The notes beneath the pieces are model-generated. The model was not told the origin of the DNA. It did no database searches and saw only the letters and a list, made by a program, of their open reading frames with translations. This document shows, one piece after another, positions 9,316 to 17,949 of a stretch of 64,000 nucleotides of DNA. The position numbers were made by a program, and so were the translations under genes. Position 1 is the first letter of the stretch, and the number at the start of each line of letters is the position of its first letter. Source of the stretch: JAJZQZ01 sp963790415 (lineage in GTDB: Bacteria; Actinomycetota; Thermoleophilia; RBG-16-64-13); NCBI GenBank assembly GCA_963790415.1, contig CAWBOK010000003.1, forward strand, positions 1,116,001 through 1,180,000, in the 5' to 3' direction.

Positions 9316-10079
9316 CCGACCGAACGTGGACGGTGGGTCGGACGTCGGCGGCGAATGGATCGGTCCTCCCGCAGACGCCACGCTCGACGAGAGTGCGTTG
9401 GCCGGCATGGGCAGTGGCACTCGGGGCCTCTTCATCACGTTCGAAGGTCTCGACGGGTGTGGCAAGTCCACTCAGATGGCGCTGCTGGCCGACGCGCTCA
9501 CCGATGCCGGCTATGACGTGCTCACCACCCGTGAGCCCGGGGGCACCTCCCTGGGCGAAGCGCTGCGGTCGGTGTTGCTCGACGTCGGATATACGGGCAT
9601 GAGCCCCCGCGCGGAGGCCCTGCTCTATGCCGCCGCCCGGTCACAACTGGTGAGCGAAGTGGTGCGCCCGGCATTGGACGACGGGCGCGTGGTGCTCTGC
9701 GACCGGTACATCGACTCCTCGCTGGCCTACCAGGGTCTACGGCCGCGGTCTTGTCATCGAAGACGTGATCACCCTGAACGTCTGGGCCACCGACTGTCTC
9801 TTCCCCGACCTCACCTTCGCGTTGTTGGTCGACGAGACTGTTCGAGCGGAGCGGGCCTCCGCGGAGCCCGCCGATCGGCTGGAATCAGAGACGGCCGCCT
9901 TCTTCCACCGGGTCGCCGAGGGGTATCGCCGTCTGGCCGAGGACCATCCCCACCGCATTCGGGTGATCGAAGGCGCGGGCGCGATTCAGGACGTCCACGA
10001 CCGCGTGAGGGCCGCGGTCGAAGAAGAGTTCGGCCTCTTCAGCGCACCCGATCCCGGCGCACCCGACCCCGCGGTCTGA
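9308..10079 (+). CDS. tmk: thymidylate kinase (frameshifted in this assembly)
   Basis: Phosphorylates dTMP to dTDP. The P-loop is FEGLDGCGKSTQ, followed by TREPGGTSLGEALR and the DRYIDSSLAYQG motif. The frame breaks at 9736/9737: after the Gly codon the product continues in +1 as YGRGLVIEDVITLNVWATD, with the LID region and C-terminus normal. Reading one base fewer gives 256 residues. The TTG at 9308 overlaps the previous gene; an internal ATG at 9407, ten codons before the P-loop, is an equally good start. holB follows after 10 bp, a conserved pairing. Confidence 0.85.
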
Positions 10080-10089
10080 ATCGCGTCAC

Positions 10090-11207
10090 GTGCCGCTCTT
10101 CGCGGACATCGTCGGTCAAGATCTCGCGCTGGCCATCCTGCGCCGCGCCCTCGTCACGGAAGCCGCCCACGCATACCTCTTCGCCGGACCGGTGGGCGTG
10201 GGCAAGTCCGAGGCCGCGGTGGAGTTCGCCGCCGGACTCATCTGCGCCGACGGCGGGTGCGGCGACTGCGACGCCTGCCGCCGGGTGCGTGCCGGCATCC
10301 ACCCCGATGTGGAGACCATCGCACCGGAGGGCACGAACATCCTGATCGACCAGGTGCGGGCGGTCAACGAGGACGTCGTCCTCCGTCCCTTCGAGGCCAC
10401 GGTGCGGGTGTACATCGTGCTCGCGGCCGAGACCATGAACAAGGAAGCCGCGAACGCGGTCCTCAAGACCCTGGAGGAACCGCCGCCGCACGCCCACTTC
10501 ATCCTTGTCTCCGGCTATCCGGAGCAGTTGCTCTCTACCATCGTGTCGCGCTGCCAGCGGGTGCCGTTCGGGCCCACTCCGGCTCCCGAGATCGCACGGT
10601 TCTGGTGGAGCGCTACGATGTGTCCGACAGCGAAGCCATGGCCTACGCGCGGGCGGCTCAGGGCAACTTGGCCTTCGGAAGGGCGCTGGCGACGAGCGCC
10701 TCGGTCCGCGATTGGCGCGACCGCCTGATCGGCTGGGCCAAGGGGATACCCGCCACCTCCGCGTATGACGTTCAGCTGATGCTCGACGAGATCTTGGCGG
10801 CGGTCGAGGGCCAGGCCGACGTCCGGGTGGAGACGCTGAGCGCGCGCAAGGCGGCCGATCTGGACTGGGCGGCGGACGCCCGCAGCCGTGCTCGTATCGA
10901 GAGGCTGCACGAGCAGCGGGCCAAGCGCGAGCGACGGCGGGCCGTCACCGACGGCCTGGACGAGGTCATGCGCACGTTCGCCGCCTGGTATCGCGACTTG
11001 ACGGCGGCGGCCGTGGGAGCCGAAGGGGCGGTCGTCAACTACGACTACCTCCATGAATTGCAGGCCGAAGCCTTTCCCGCACGGGTGGAAGCCTACCTGG
11101 GTGCGGTGGACGCCACCCGCGGGGCGCAGCGGCGGTTCCGCTATAATGTCGATGCCCGCTGTGCGCTCGAAGACATGGTGTTGTCCATGAAGGAGGCCCT
11201 TCTGTAG
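10090..11207 (+). CDS. holB: DNA polymerase III delta-prime subunit (frameshifted in this assembly)
   Basis: Clamp-loader subunit with an AAA+ fold. Visible are the Walker A GPVGVGKSE, a four-Cys zinc module (CADGGCGDCDAC), the NKEAANAVLKTLEEPP segment and the SRC motif in STIVSRCQRVPF. The frame changes by two at about 10599-10604. Treating CGG/T and TCT/G as two adjacent doubled codon ends restores a continuous protein of about 372 residues ending in the helical collar domain. Starts at GTG 10090; its TAG shares one base with the ricT GTG. Confidence 0.85.
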
Positions 11208-12497
11208 TGGCGGACGTCGTCGGTGTTGTCTTCCACAAGGGTGGAAGAGTCTACTATTTCGATCCAGCTTCGATAGAACTCGTCAGGGGCGACCAGGTGG
11301 TCGTCCAGACTATGGGCGGCACCGAGATCGGTGAGGTCGTCGACGCCCCCCACGATATCGGCGAGGGTGGCCTGCCGGCGCCCCTCAAGCGCGTGGTGCG
11401 CAAGGCGACGGAGAAGGATCTCGAGGTTCTCGCGTCCAACGAGACCCTGCGGCTGGAAGCCATGAGGACCTGCCGGCGTCTCATCGCCGAGCACAAGCTC
11501 GACATGAAGCTGGTGGATGCCGAGATCGTCTTCGGCGGCGGCAAGATCAACTACACTTTCTACTCCGACGAGCGGGTCGATTTTCGCGCTCTGGTGGCCG
11601 ATCTCGCCAAAGTGCTTGAAGGTGCGCATCGAACTCCGCCAGATCGGGGCCCGCGAAGAGGCGCGCGCGGTCGGGGGGTTGGGCCCCTGCGGGCGTCACC
11701 TGTGCTGCACGCTGTGGCAGGGTGATCAGGAGCCGGTCTCCATCCGCATGGCCAAGGAACAGCATCTTCCCTTGAATCCGATGAAGATCTCCGGCCTCTG
11801 CGGCCGGTTGATGTGCTGCCTCAAGTACGAGCAGGAGCAGTACGTGTGCTTCCGCAAGGAGGCCCCTTCGCGTGGCACCCAGGTGCAGACCGAGGTAGGC
11901 ACCGGCGTGGTGGTGGGTTATCAGGTGCCCAAGGATGCGCTCACGCTTCGCTTCGAAGACGGCAGCTACGGTGACGTGCCCATCGACGGCTGCAGCTGCG
12001 GGGGCGCACCCTGCCGCAAGTTGACCGCCTCGGGCGAGATCGCGGTCATGCCGGTGAACGGTGGATCCCCCGCGGAGGTCCAGGCCGACATGACCACTGC
12101 CACGTGCCCGTCGATCCCCCCGCACCGCGACCCGGAGCTGGTGTTCGAAGAGAACGGTGACACCGCCGCGCCGCGGACTGGCGAGACGGTCGTCGACCCG
12201 GATGCAGACCAGATCTCTGACGCCGAGAGCAAGACCGCCGCCATCGGCGAGGCCTCCGGCAGGCCGGCGGACGCTTCCGCCGGTAGTGGCTCCGCTGACG
12301 GCCCGCCCGCGGAGGGTTCCCCGTCGGATGGCGACACACCTGCCGGTGGCGCACAACCGGGGCGCGACGTGACCGGGAGCGACGCGAGCGGGGGCGAGGG
12401 ACGCCCCGGCGGCGCGAGACGAGGCCGGAGTCGCGGGCGCCGCAGACGACCGCGCTCGGGCGGTTCCGGCGGTGGCCCCGGAAGCCCGCCGGCGTAG
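11207..12497 (+). CDS. ricT: PSP1-domain protein RicT (YaaT family), frameshifted in this assembly
   Basis: Member of the RicT/YaaT family. In Bacillus it forms the RicAFT complex, carries Fe-S clusters and affects RNA processing and sporulation or biofilm switches. The PSP1 core is present (VVGVVFHKGGRVYYFDP, then ELRQIGAREEARAVGG) with the Cys-rich GPCGRHLCC and GLCGRLMCCLKYE and a further Cys pair in DGCSCGGAPC. The frame breaks at 11617/11618 (CTT/G Leu). About 429 residues, the last 150 being an Ala/Gly/Asp-rich low-complexity region ending in an Arg-rich stretch, longer than in firmicutes. Follows holB as in many gram-positive genomes. Confidence 0.85.
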
Positions 12498-12518
12498 GCG
12501 CGTGGGCTCGGTGGGCCG

Positions 12519-13549
12519 ATGAAGTCGCGTGTGCTTCCTACGGTCGGGCGTGCAGCTGTCATATCGGTGGCGCTTGCCTGGTTGGTCGCCATCGCCCTGA
12601 TGGTGGCGGTCACGCCGGCGATGGCCACGCCGCAGTTTGCCTCGGAGACAGGCAAAGACTGCGGGTACTGCCATGTTTCTCCTGGGGGTCCGCTCACATC
12701 GGAAGGGCAGGCCTTTGTGGACAACGGCTACGTCCTTCCGGCCGCCCCACCACGACGGTCGACCGACCGCGACGACCGGTCCCGCGACGACGCCGGCGGC
12801 GCAGCTACGACCGTCGGTCCGCGACCACACGCCGCCCCACGACCGACCAGGCGGTCGGTCTGCCCCCTGCGGCCGGCCCCATCCTCGCGCTGCCGGCGTG
12901 GTTGCGAACTCTTCTGCTGTGGGCGCACCTCGTGGCGGTGGTGGCGTGGCTGGGCGCCATCATCTTCGTCCACCTGGTCCAGACCCCCAAGGTGGCCGGT
13001 CAGGGCATTCCTCGCGGCTATCTGAAGCTGGCCTGGCCTTCCATAGTGGTCGTGGGAGTGTCCGGTGCGCTGCTCACTCTGGGTGACATCACCGGTCTCG
13101 GCATGCTCACCGATGGGCGGTGGGGGCGGTTGCTCCTGACCAAGATCGGCATCTACGTTGTCTTGGCCGGAATCGCGCTCTTTGCGACTCTGGTCATGAG
13201 TCCGCGCCTGCGGCAGATGAGCGACAGGCAACGTGGACGCGGGGGCGGTGATCACGAACAGTGGAGGACGGAAGGCCGGGTGACGTTCGGCTACGCCGGG
13301 AAGACCTACGATGTCACAGGCAGCAGGCTGTGGCGCGAGGGGCGTCACGCCAAGCGGCACGAGGCGTGGCGCGATCTCACGGACTCGCTGTCCGGAGCGC
13401 CGCATGGCCTTGAAGTATTCGAACGGTTCCCGGTGGTCGAGACAGCCGAGGACGTCACCGTTCCCGTTATGATGCGGGTGTTCGTGGCCGTGGCGTACTT
13501 CAATCTTCTGCTTGTGCTCGGCGCGCTCTTCGTCGTGGCTGCTTGGTAG
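12519..13549 (+). CDS. membrane protein with c-type heme motif, CopD-like helices and cytochrome b5-like domain (frameshifted linker)
   Basis: The first part has a signal peptide and a single c-heme site CGYCH (Cys48, Cys51, His52) in a short domain. The last part has CopD-like helices (LLLWAHLVAVVAWLGAIIF, SIVVVGVSGALLTL, IGIYVVLAGIALFATLVM), then a cytochrome b5/steroid-binding-like domain (GYAGKTYDVTGSRLW..., SGAPHGLEVFERFPVV) and a final transmembrane helix. A Thr/Pro/Arg-rich linker at 12750-12835 is out of frame by two, best explained by two +1 breaks. Restoring them gives one protein of about 342 residues. It probably handles electrons or heme at the membrane; whether it is one chain or two genes is not certain. 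Confidence 0.6.
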
Positions 13550-13610
13550 ATGGTGGGTAGCAAGCTGTCAACTGTGGGCGGCGGTGCGTCATGCGGCGTC
13601 CCCACCCGCC

Positions 13611-13639
13611 TTGCCAAGGACCGAGTGAGCCACTAAACT
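13611..13639 (+). promoter_or_regulatory. sigma70-type promoter of tRNA-Thr(CGT)
   Basis: TTGCCA (13611-13616) and TAAACT (13634-13639) are separated by 17 bp and end 17 bp before the tRNA 5' end. Confidence 0.6.
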
Positions 13640-13656
13640 AGGCTCCCGCATCGCCC

Positions 13657-13729
13657 GCCGGCGTAGCTCAGTTGGTAGAGCAGCTCACTCGTAATGAGCA
13701 GGTCAAGAGTTCGAGTCTCTTCGTCGGCT
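13657..13729 (+). tRNA. tRNA-Thr (anticodon CGT)
   Basis: A 73-nt cloverleaf. Acceptor GCCGGCG pairs with CGTCGGC (one G-U), D arm GCTCAGTTGGTAGAGC, anticodon loop ACTCGTAAT reads CGT, T loop TTCGAGT. No CCA is encoded, unlike the cluster at 29 kb. The stretch after it (13730-13926) shows no gene. The 3' end plus 5 nt recurs at about 17.2 kb. Confidence 0.95.
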
Positions 13730-13926
13730 TACAGACAAATACCCGCTCCGCGTGTAGGTAGACGGTGATCTGGCCAGAATCTCCCAGAATTATGTAGGCC
13801 ATTTCCACCCGAACGGAACTGTCCAGTTGTGAGCCCTACGGGACCCCTTCCACGCCCGGAACCTCCACAGACGGCGCGCGGAGGTTCCGGGCTACCGTGG
13901 CCGAGATAATGGCCGGGAAGGCCCCT

Positions 13927-14238
13927 TCACTCAAGGTTCATCATGGCCTTGATCTCTTCCGCGCCGAAGACCACCTTGATCTCCACCGTGTTGAAACCGA
14001 GAAAGGCCATCATCTCCGGTTCCATGGAAAGGGCCATGAAAGCTTCCATGCTGGGGGAGTCGTAGATGCTGTAGACCACGTGTGCCCCGTGGTCGTTCCA
14101 CATCCCGGCCAGCTGGATGCCGTGTTTGGCAAGCAGCGAATCCATGTTCTGGAAGCCGGCCACGGCCACCTTCTTGGTCTGCTCATTGAAGACCGGGCAG
14201 CTCTCGGGGGCGTGTGTGCTTATCTCCATGATGTACAT
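13927..14238 (-). CDS. small DUF3303-like protein
   Basis: A 103-residue protein beginning MYIMEISTHAPESCPVFNE and containing a HVVYSIYDSPSMEAFMALSMEPEM segment, resembling small ferredoxin-fold (DUF3303/dabb-like) proteins. The ATG at 14238 follows a GGGGAGATGG site; longer starts lack one. It is downstream of the SRPBCC gene on the same strand. Function unknown. Confidence 0.65.
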   Translation of the reverse strand: MYIMEISTHAPESCPVFNEQTKKVAVAGFQNMDSLLAKHGIQLAGMWNDHGAHVVYSIYDSPSMEAFMALSMEPEMMAFLGFNTVEIKVVFGAEEIKAMMNLE

Positions 14239-14385
14239 TCGCCCATCTCCCCGTACTCGCGACCTACAGTCAAGGGTGGTCTCTCCATGGGCGATCTCCC
14301 TGCATCTCGTGCCCACGGCTCTCGGCGGTCAACCAATGGACAGGTCGATGCCGCCGTTCGGGAGTGGTGCTTGACCGTGCCATGG

Positions 14386-14866
14386 TCAGGCGGGTGCCGC
14401 CCGCCCCGCCTGCGACGCGGGTTCTTCCAGGAGCCTCTTTATGTTCTCCAAGCTGCGGTGTCCGTCCCGCCGCTGCGCGCGCTCGACGAAGAGGAGGTCG
14501 GCCGCCCTGCCCAGCACCCCCCAGGGCATGGTGTACTCGAACTCGTTGGTGATGAGGGTGCCGCCGTCCCGTGGCTCGTGGTGGCACGTCATCCAGTAGG
14601 GCATGGCCCCGGAGGCGTCCCAGCGCCAGTGAGTTCCGTCCGGCTCGTGCCGCTCTTCCGTCACCGTGACCGTCTCGTGCGCGTGGATGCCCAGCATGAG
14701 AGCCAGGCTCGCCTTCGACCAGAGTGCCCGGTCCTCCGTCGCCGGTGATCTTCTCGGGCGGCTCGAACCCGACCATGAACATCGGCCACTGGCGGGGGTC
14801 TCTGACAAGGGCGTCCACCTTCTCCACCGGGGCATTGATGAACATGCTTTCCTTCACGCGGGTCAT
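14386..14866 (-). CDS. SRPBCC (polyketide cyclase/START-like) protein, frameshifted in this assembly
   Basis: A ligand-binding START-like fold. The N-terminus MTRVKESMFINAPVEKVDAL is the usual first strand and helix; DPRQWPMFMVGFEPPEKI follows. The frame breaks at 14717/14716 (Val GTC/G) and continues as SLALMLGIHAHETVTVTEE, FEYTMPWGVLG and a final helix. Restored length is 159 residues. The ATG at 14866 has a perfect GGGAGG site 8 nt upstream. No specific ligand can be named. Confidence 0.75.
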
Positions 14867-15160
14867 GGTCTTCCTCCCTCCTGGCGGTACCTTGGAGCGC
14901 CATCTGGTCTGCGTGGCGCTCACAGACACCTTTACCCTATGCCTGGGTATAGTAGAAAGCAATAGGTGAAGTTATACAGGCCGGGGAGACGACTTACGCA
15001 GTCGCTGCTCCGAGTCCGGCAGCGACCGCCGATGCACCCAGCCGACCCATGTACCTATAGTGATCGCCCAATAATTCACCCGATTAGCTGTGGACGGTCC
15101 GTTTGATATGACCAGGGAGTCCGCGCAACAGCTGAGCCCGCGAAGGAGAGGTGGGGTCTC

Positions 15161-15427
15161 ATGATGGACGAATGCGAAGCCTGCGGAACACCTGTCCCCA
15201 TCGACGCCCGCTCCTGTCCGAAATGTGGTCACTCTTGGGGGTGGATGAGAACCTTGCCGCACTCGCACGGACATCCCGTCCTCGCCGACGAGGAGACTGC
15301 CAACCAAAGAATGGAAGGTCGTTCTCTCCCCAATGATGTTCTGGCTTTGAAACCTGAGTCTCGAGGAACACCATTGGCTACATACATCTTAGTCAGGTGG
15401 CATAACAGTATATTGGCCATTTGGTAA
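15161..15427 (+). CDS. small zinc-ribbon protein
   Basis: 88 residues starting MMDECEACGTPVPI with a second knuckle SCPKCGHSWGW, so a four-Cys zinc ribbon at the N-terminus and an unrecognised tail ending in a hydrophobic stretch. A GGAGAGGTGGGG purine run precedes the ATG. Base composition falls here (about 15.3-15.6 kb is AT-richer than its surroundings), which suggests acquired DNA. Confidence 0.5.
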   Translation: MMDECEACGTPVPIDARSCPKCGHSWGWMRTLPHSHGHPVLADEETANQRMEGRSLPNDVLALKPESRGTPLATYILVRWHNSILAIW

Positions 15428-15626
15428 GTATGAACGTCCTTGGCCACCAGTTAAGAATATAGGACAGGCCATCAATGTATTACGAAGCTATCTATTCGAA
15501 AGGATTTACACTGGTAGCTTGGCATGTCATCTCTACATCTCGCAGGAGAGATAGGATCAGCTCGGCAGGTGCGGTACCTTCCCCGGTAGCGTGTGTTCCG
15601 ATCAAAGATCGTATCGGAGAATCCCG

Positions 15627-15857
15627 ATGAAGCAGACCCGCAAAGGTGAAGTTGAGCCCGTCCGACACACGATCGCCCAGGTGGACCCGGACAAGGGGCA
15701 GCTGACGCCTGAACAGATGGACGGCTTCTTCTCGGCGTTGGGACTGCCGAAGCCGTCGGAGCAGAGTGAAGCGCTTCGGTCGTTATTCGGTGATCGCAGG
15801 CTTTGTCGCCGCCAGTCTTGGCTAGGGGGCGCGACAACACGGTCCGCAAATGATTGA
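15627..15857 (+). CDS. small hypothetical protein
   Basis: 76 residues starting MKQTRKGEVEPVRHTIAQV; the middle (QLTPEQMDGFFSALGL) looks like a genuine amphipathic helix. The end is Arg-rich and may be out of frame or decayed. GGAG lies 8 nt before the ATG. No family recognised. Confidence 0.4.
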   Translation: MKQTRKGEVEPVRHTIAQVDPDKGQLTPEQMDGFFSALGLPKPSEQSEALRSLFGDRRLCRRQSWLGGATTRSAND

Positions 15858-15935
15858 CGTCCAAACTTTGCGGGCGCATAGTGGCTTCATACGAGTCTTC
15901 TACAACGTGCAGCACTGCATACGGGAGGCTGTGAT

Positions 15936-16008
15936 CCGCCGGACGTACCACTGCGGCCACCGCAGTCCGGCGGGGAGCCACTGGTGAGACCGGCCCGCGG
16001 ACCGGTCT
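15936..16008. repeat. two strong inverted repeats between small gene and lipoprotein gene
   Basis: The first (15936-15973) is compound: outer CCGCCGGA/TCCGGCGG encloses inner ACTGCGG/CCGCAGT. The second (15987-16008) pairs AGACCGG with CCGGTCT and is followed by a T-containing stretch. They may act as terminators, or as a 5' structure of the lipoprotein mRNA; nothing else is seen in 15858-16070. Confidence 0.45.
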
Positions 16009-16070
16009 TCGTCGTTTCTGGGGACCGACCCGCACCGGAGCCAAGGGGCCGAAGGGGAAGGGGTCGGACC

Positions 16071-16799
16071 ATGAAGGGTTGTAGGAGATCAGTATCACGC
16101 GCATCACTGGCTGCCGCTCTTGCGCTGCTCGTGGCGCTCGCACTCGTCGCCTGCGGAGGTTCCACGAGCACGACGACCGCACCGAGTATGACCACCTCAC
16201 CGAGCACGACCGCCTCACCTTCGACCTCGCTGAGCGTGACGACCCTCCCTAGCCCAGCGACGACCGGCACCAGCACCACCACCCACATCTGGTCGGCGGG
16301 GGACAGCCCAGTCGCGGCCGCCACCTTTCCCCCTCAGAAGGGTACGACGGACATCGGGGAGGCTTCCTTCGGCTGGGAGTTCAAACCCACCGTCGACATC
16401 GAGGTCACCGACCTCGGCTATTTTGACGACGCCGGGGACGGACTCCTCCACCCGCACCCGGTAGGCATCTTCGATGTCGCCACCGAGGAGCTTCTGGTCG
16501 AGGCCACGGTCCAACCGCAGAGCCCGCTGGACGGGTCCTACCGCTATGCCAAGATCACACCCGTGGTCCTGAAGGCAGGCGGGTCCTACCGCGTGGCCTG
16601 CTACGCAATGCCGCCCTTCGATCCTGAGGTCAACTTCCCTCAGGGGTTGGTCTGGGCTCCCGAGATCGAGTATGTGGACTTCATTGCGGAGGAGGGCGCT
16701 AAGAGTCTCGAGTACCCCGAACTGCATGAGCCGTACCTCTGGATGACCCCGAACTTCAAATTTCGCCCGGTCTCGGCCGCCTCAACCAGCACGTCGTAG
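16071..16799 (+). CDS. secreted lipoprotein with a DUF4082/PEP-CTERM-like beta domain
   Basis: 242 residues. The signal peptide ends in the lipobox VALALVACGG, so the mature protein is lipid-anchored. A Ser/Thr-rich linker of about 55 residues follows. The domain contains FGWEFKPTVDIEVTDLGYFD, HPVGIFDVATEELL and ITPVVLKAGGSYRVACYA, a pattern common in extracellular proteins of PEP-CTERM exoproteomes. The ATG at 16071 follows GGGGAAGGGG. After the TAG the same frame continues with another domain fragment. Confidence 0.7.
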   Translation: MKGCRRSVSRASLAAALALLVALALVACGGSTSTTTAPSMTTSPSTTASPSTSLSVTTLPSPATTGTSTTTHIWSAGDSPVAAATFPPQKGTTDIGEASFGWEFKPTVDIEVTDLGYFDDAGDGLLHPHPVGIFDVATEELLVEATVQPQSPLDGSYRYAKITPVVLKAGGSYRVACYAMPPFDPEVNFPQGLVWAPEIEYVDFIAEEGAKSLEYPELHEPYLWMTPNFKFRPVSAASTSTS

Positions 16800-17012
16800 A
16801 CAGCCGCGCTGCTCGACCCCGTCACGGACTACACAGAGGACCATACCGTCGACGTGGCCTGGTCGCCGGACGGGCAGGCACTCGCCATGGCGGGTCTGTT
16901 CGACGCGACCAACTGGGGTACCCGCCTCATGATCGTGAACGCCCACGGCACCGGACTCTCGGCGGTGCCGGGTGTCGACGCGGCGAGGGACCCCTCCTGG
17001 CGACCGGAGTAG
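16800..17012 (+). pseudogene. in-frame TolB/WD40-like beta-propeller fragment after a stop codon
   Basis: Directly after the TAG of the lipoprotein gene, the same frame stays open for 70 codons and encodes VDVAWSPDGQALAMAG, TRLMIVNAHGTGLSAVPG and DPSWRPE, one and a half TolB-type propeller blades with the natural C-terminal PxWRP ending. There is no start codon with a ribosome-binding site. It looks like the 3' remnant of a propeller protein joined to the lipoprotein gene by a deletion. Confidence 0.55.
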
Positions 17013-17331
17013 GGCTGGCATCATCCGCCCACCTTGAGCTGAATACTCTGGTTCATTCTTCGCGAACGCCAGCCGGACGGTGCCAGGCGTCATTGAAAGC
17101 CGCGCTTGGGGCGATGCTCGCTCAGCTGCCTGACCCGGAGAACGGAGCAGCCCACGATACGTGAGTCGGCCGTTCGAATCGGCTTCTGGCGATGTCGGCT
17201 TACAGAGAATCCCCGCTTGTGGCGAGGATTTCCGTTTCTGCGGAAGCTTTTTCACCTGCACTTCGAGGCGCATACCCCCGTCTGGCTGGAGATATCGCCG
17301 CGCCTGCTTCCCGCTGCCTCAGGCGTCACAG
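17013..17331. other. intergenic, no gene; tRNA-like 3' segment and a terminator-like hairpin
   Basis: No convincing reading frame. Around 17165-17190 a T-arm-like element (GGCCG TTCGAAT CGGCT) is followed by 8 nt resembling an acceptor strand, without a matching 5' half. At about 17196 begins GTCGGCTTACAGA, identical to the 3' end and flank of tRNA-Thr(CGT). At 17229-17251 a TTCCG/CGGAA hairpin followed by T5 could terminate transcription. Confidence 0.4.
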
Positions 17332-17856
17332 TCACGGCTCGATCAGCTGGCCTCCGAGCGCTTCTTGGATGTCGAATAGCCTCTGGTCGTCAGAGGCCCG
17401 GGCGAACCAGAGCTCCCCTTTGAGCGTCATTCCTTCTGCGGAGACGTTGGCCAGGGCCTTCTGAGACGATTCGAAGTACACGGAGAAGTACTTGCTGCTG
17501 ACCTCCGACGGCCACGCCACGAACACGTTGACGACGTCGTCCTTGGCGTAGGTGCACGAGACGGAGTCGGCTACATGGATCGTCTCCCCCGACACGGGAG
17601 TGGTGACCGGGCCGATTGTCGGGTTCGGAAAGTCAACGCCCGCCCGGGTAAGCGCCTCCACGAAGGCTGCGCCGCTCTCGTAGGCAACCGCCGGCCTTGC
17701 CGCCGCGTTGCGCTCATCGATGCTGGCTGCGCCGCCGCAGGCGGTGAGTAGGACCGATCCGGCCAGGGCGGCGATGATGACCCCGACGAGCAGCAGCCAG
17801 TTGGGGCGCATCCGCTGGACGATGGCACGACTGTGGGGGCGATCCAGGTTGGGCAT
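17332..17856 (-). CDS. small putative lipoprotein
   Basis: 174 residues with a transmembrane-like signal peptide ending in VLLTACGG (lipobox Cys). The rest contains a plausible alpha/beta domain (VAYESGAAFVEALTRAGVDF, VSCTYAKDDVVNVFVAWP). No family recognised. The ATG at 17856 is preceded by GAGGGAGGAA, an excellent site, so longer starts are rejected. Downstream of the minus-strand SLH gene. Confidence 0.7.
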   Translation of the reverse strand: MPNLDRPHSRAIVQRMRPNWLLLVGVIIAALAGSVLLTACGGAASIDERNAAARPAVAYESGAAFVEALTRAGVDFPNPTIGPVTTPVSGETIHVADSVSCTYAKDDVVNVFVAWPSEVSSKYFSVYFESSQKALANVSAEGMTLKGELWFARASDDQRLFDIQEALGGQLIEP

Positions 17857-17949
17857 GGTTCCTCCCTCGTATTTGTCTCGGGTGTGCTTCAATCGGCCGA
17901 GCATGGCACGGTGTCCCGACCTTGGGCCCACTTTTTGAGCCGTCCCCTT

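Noticed and set aside
8397..9602. Reading straight through from ATG 8397 as one 401-residue protein
   Set aside because: After about 20 residues it becomes Arg/Gly-rich nonsense while the neighbouring frame carries the DUF1002 domain.
15472..16218. Minus-strand 248-codon frame
   Set aside because: No ribosome-binding site, no domain, Arg/Ser/Pro-rich; overlaps the better-supported small gene and the lipoprotein signal peptide.
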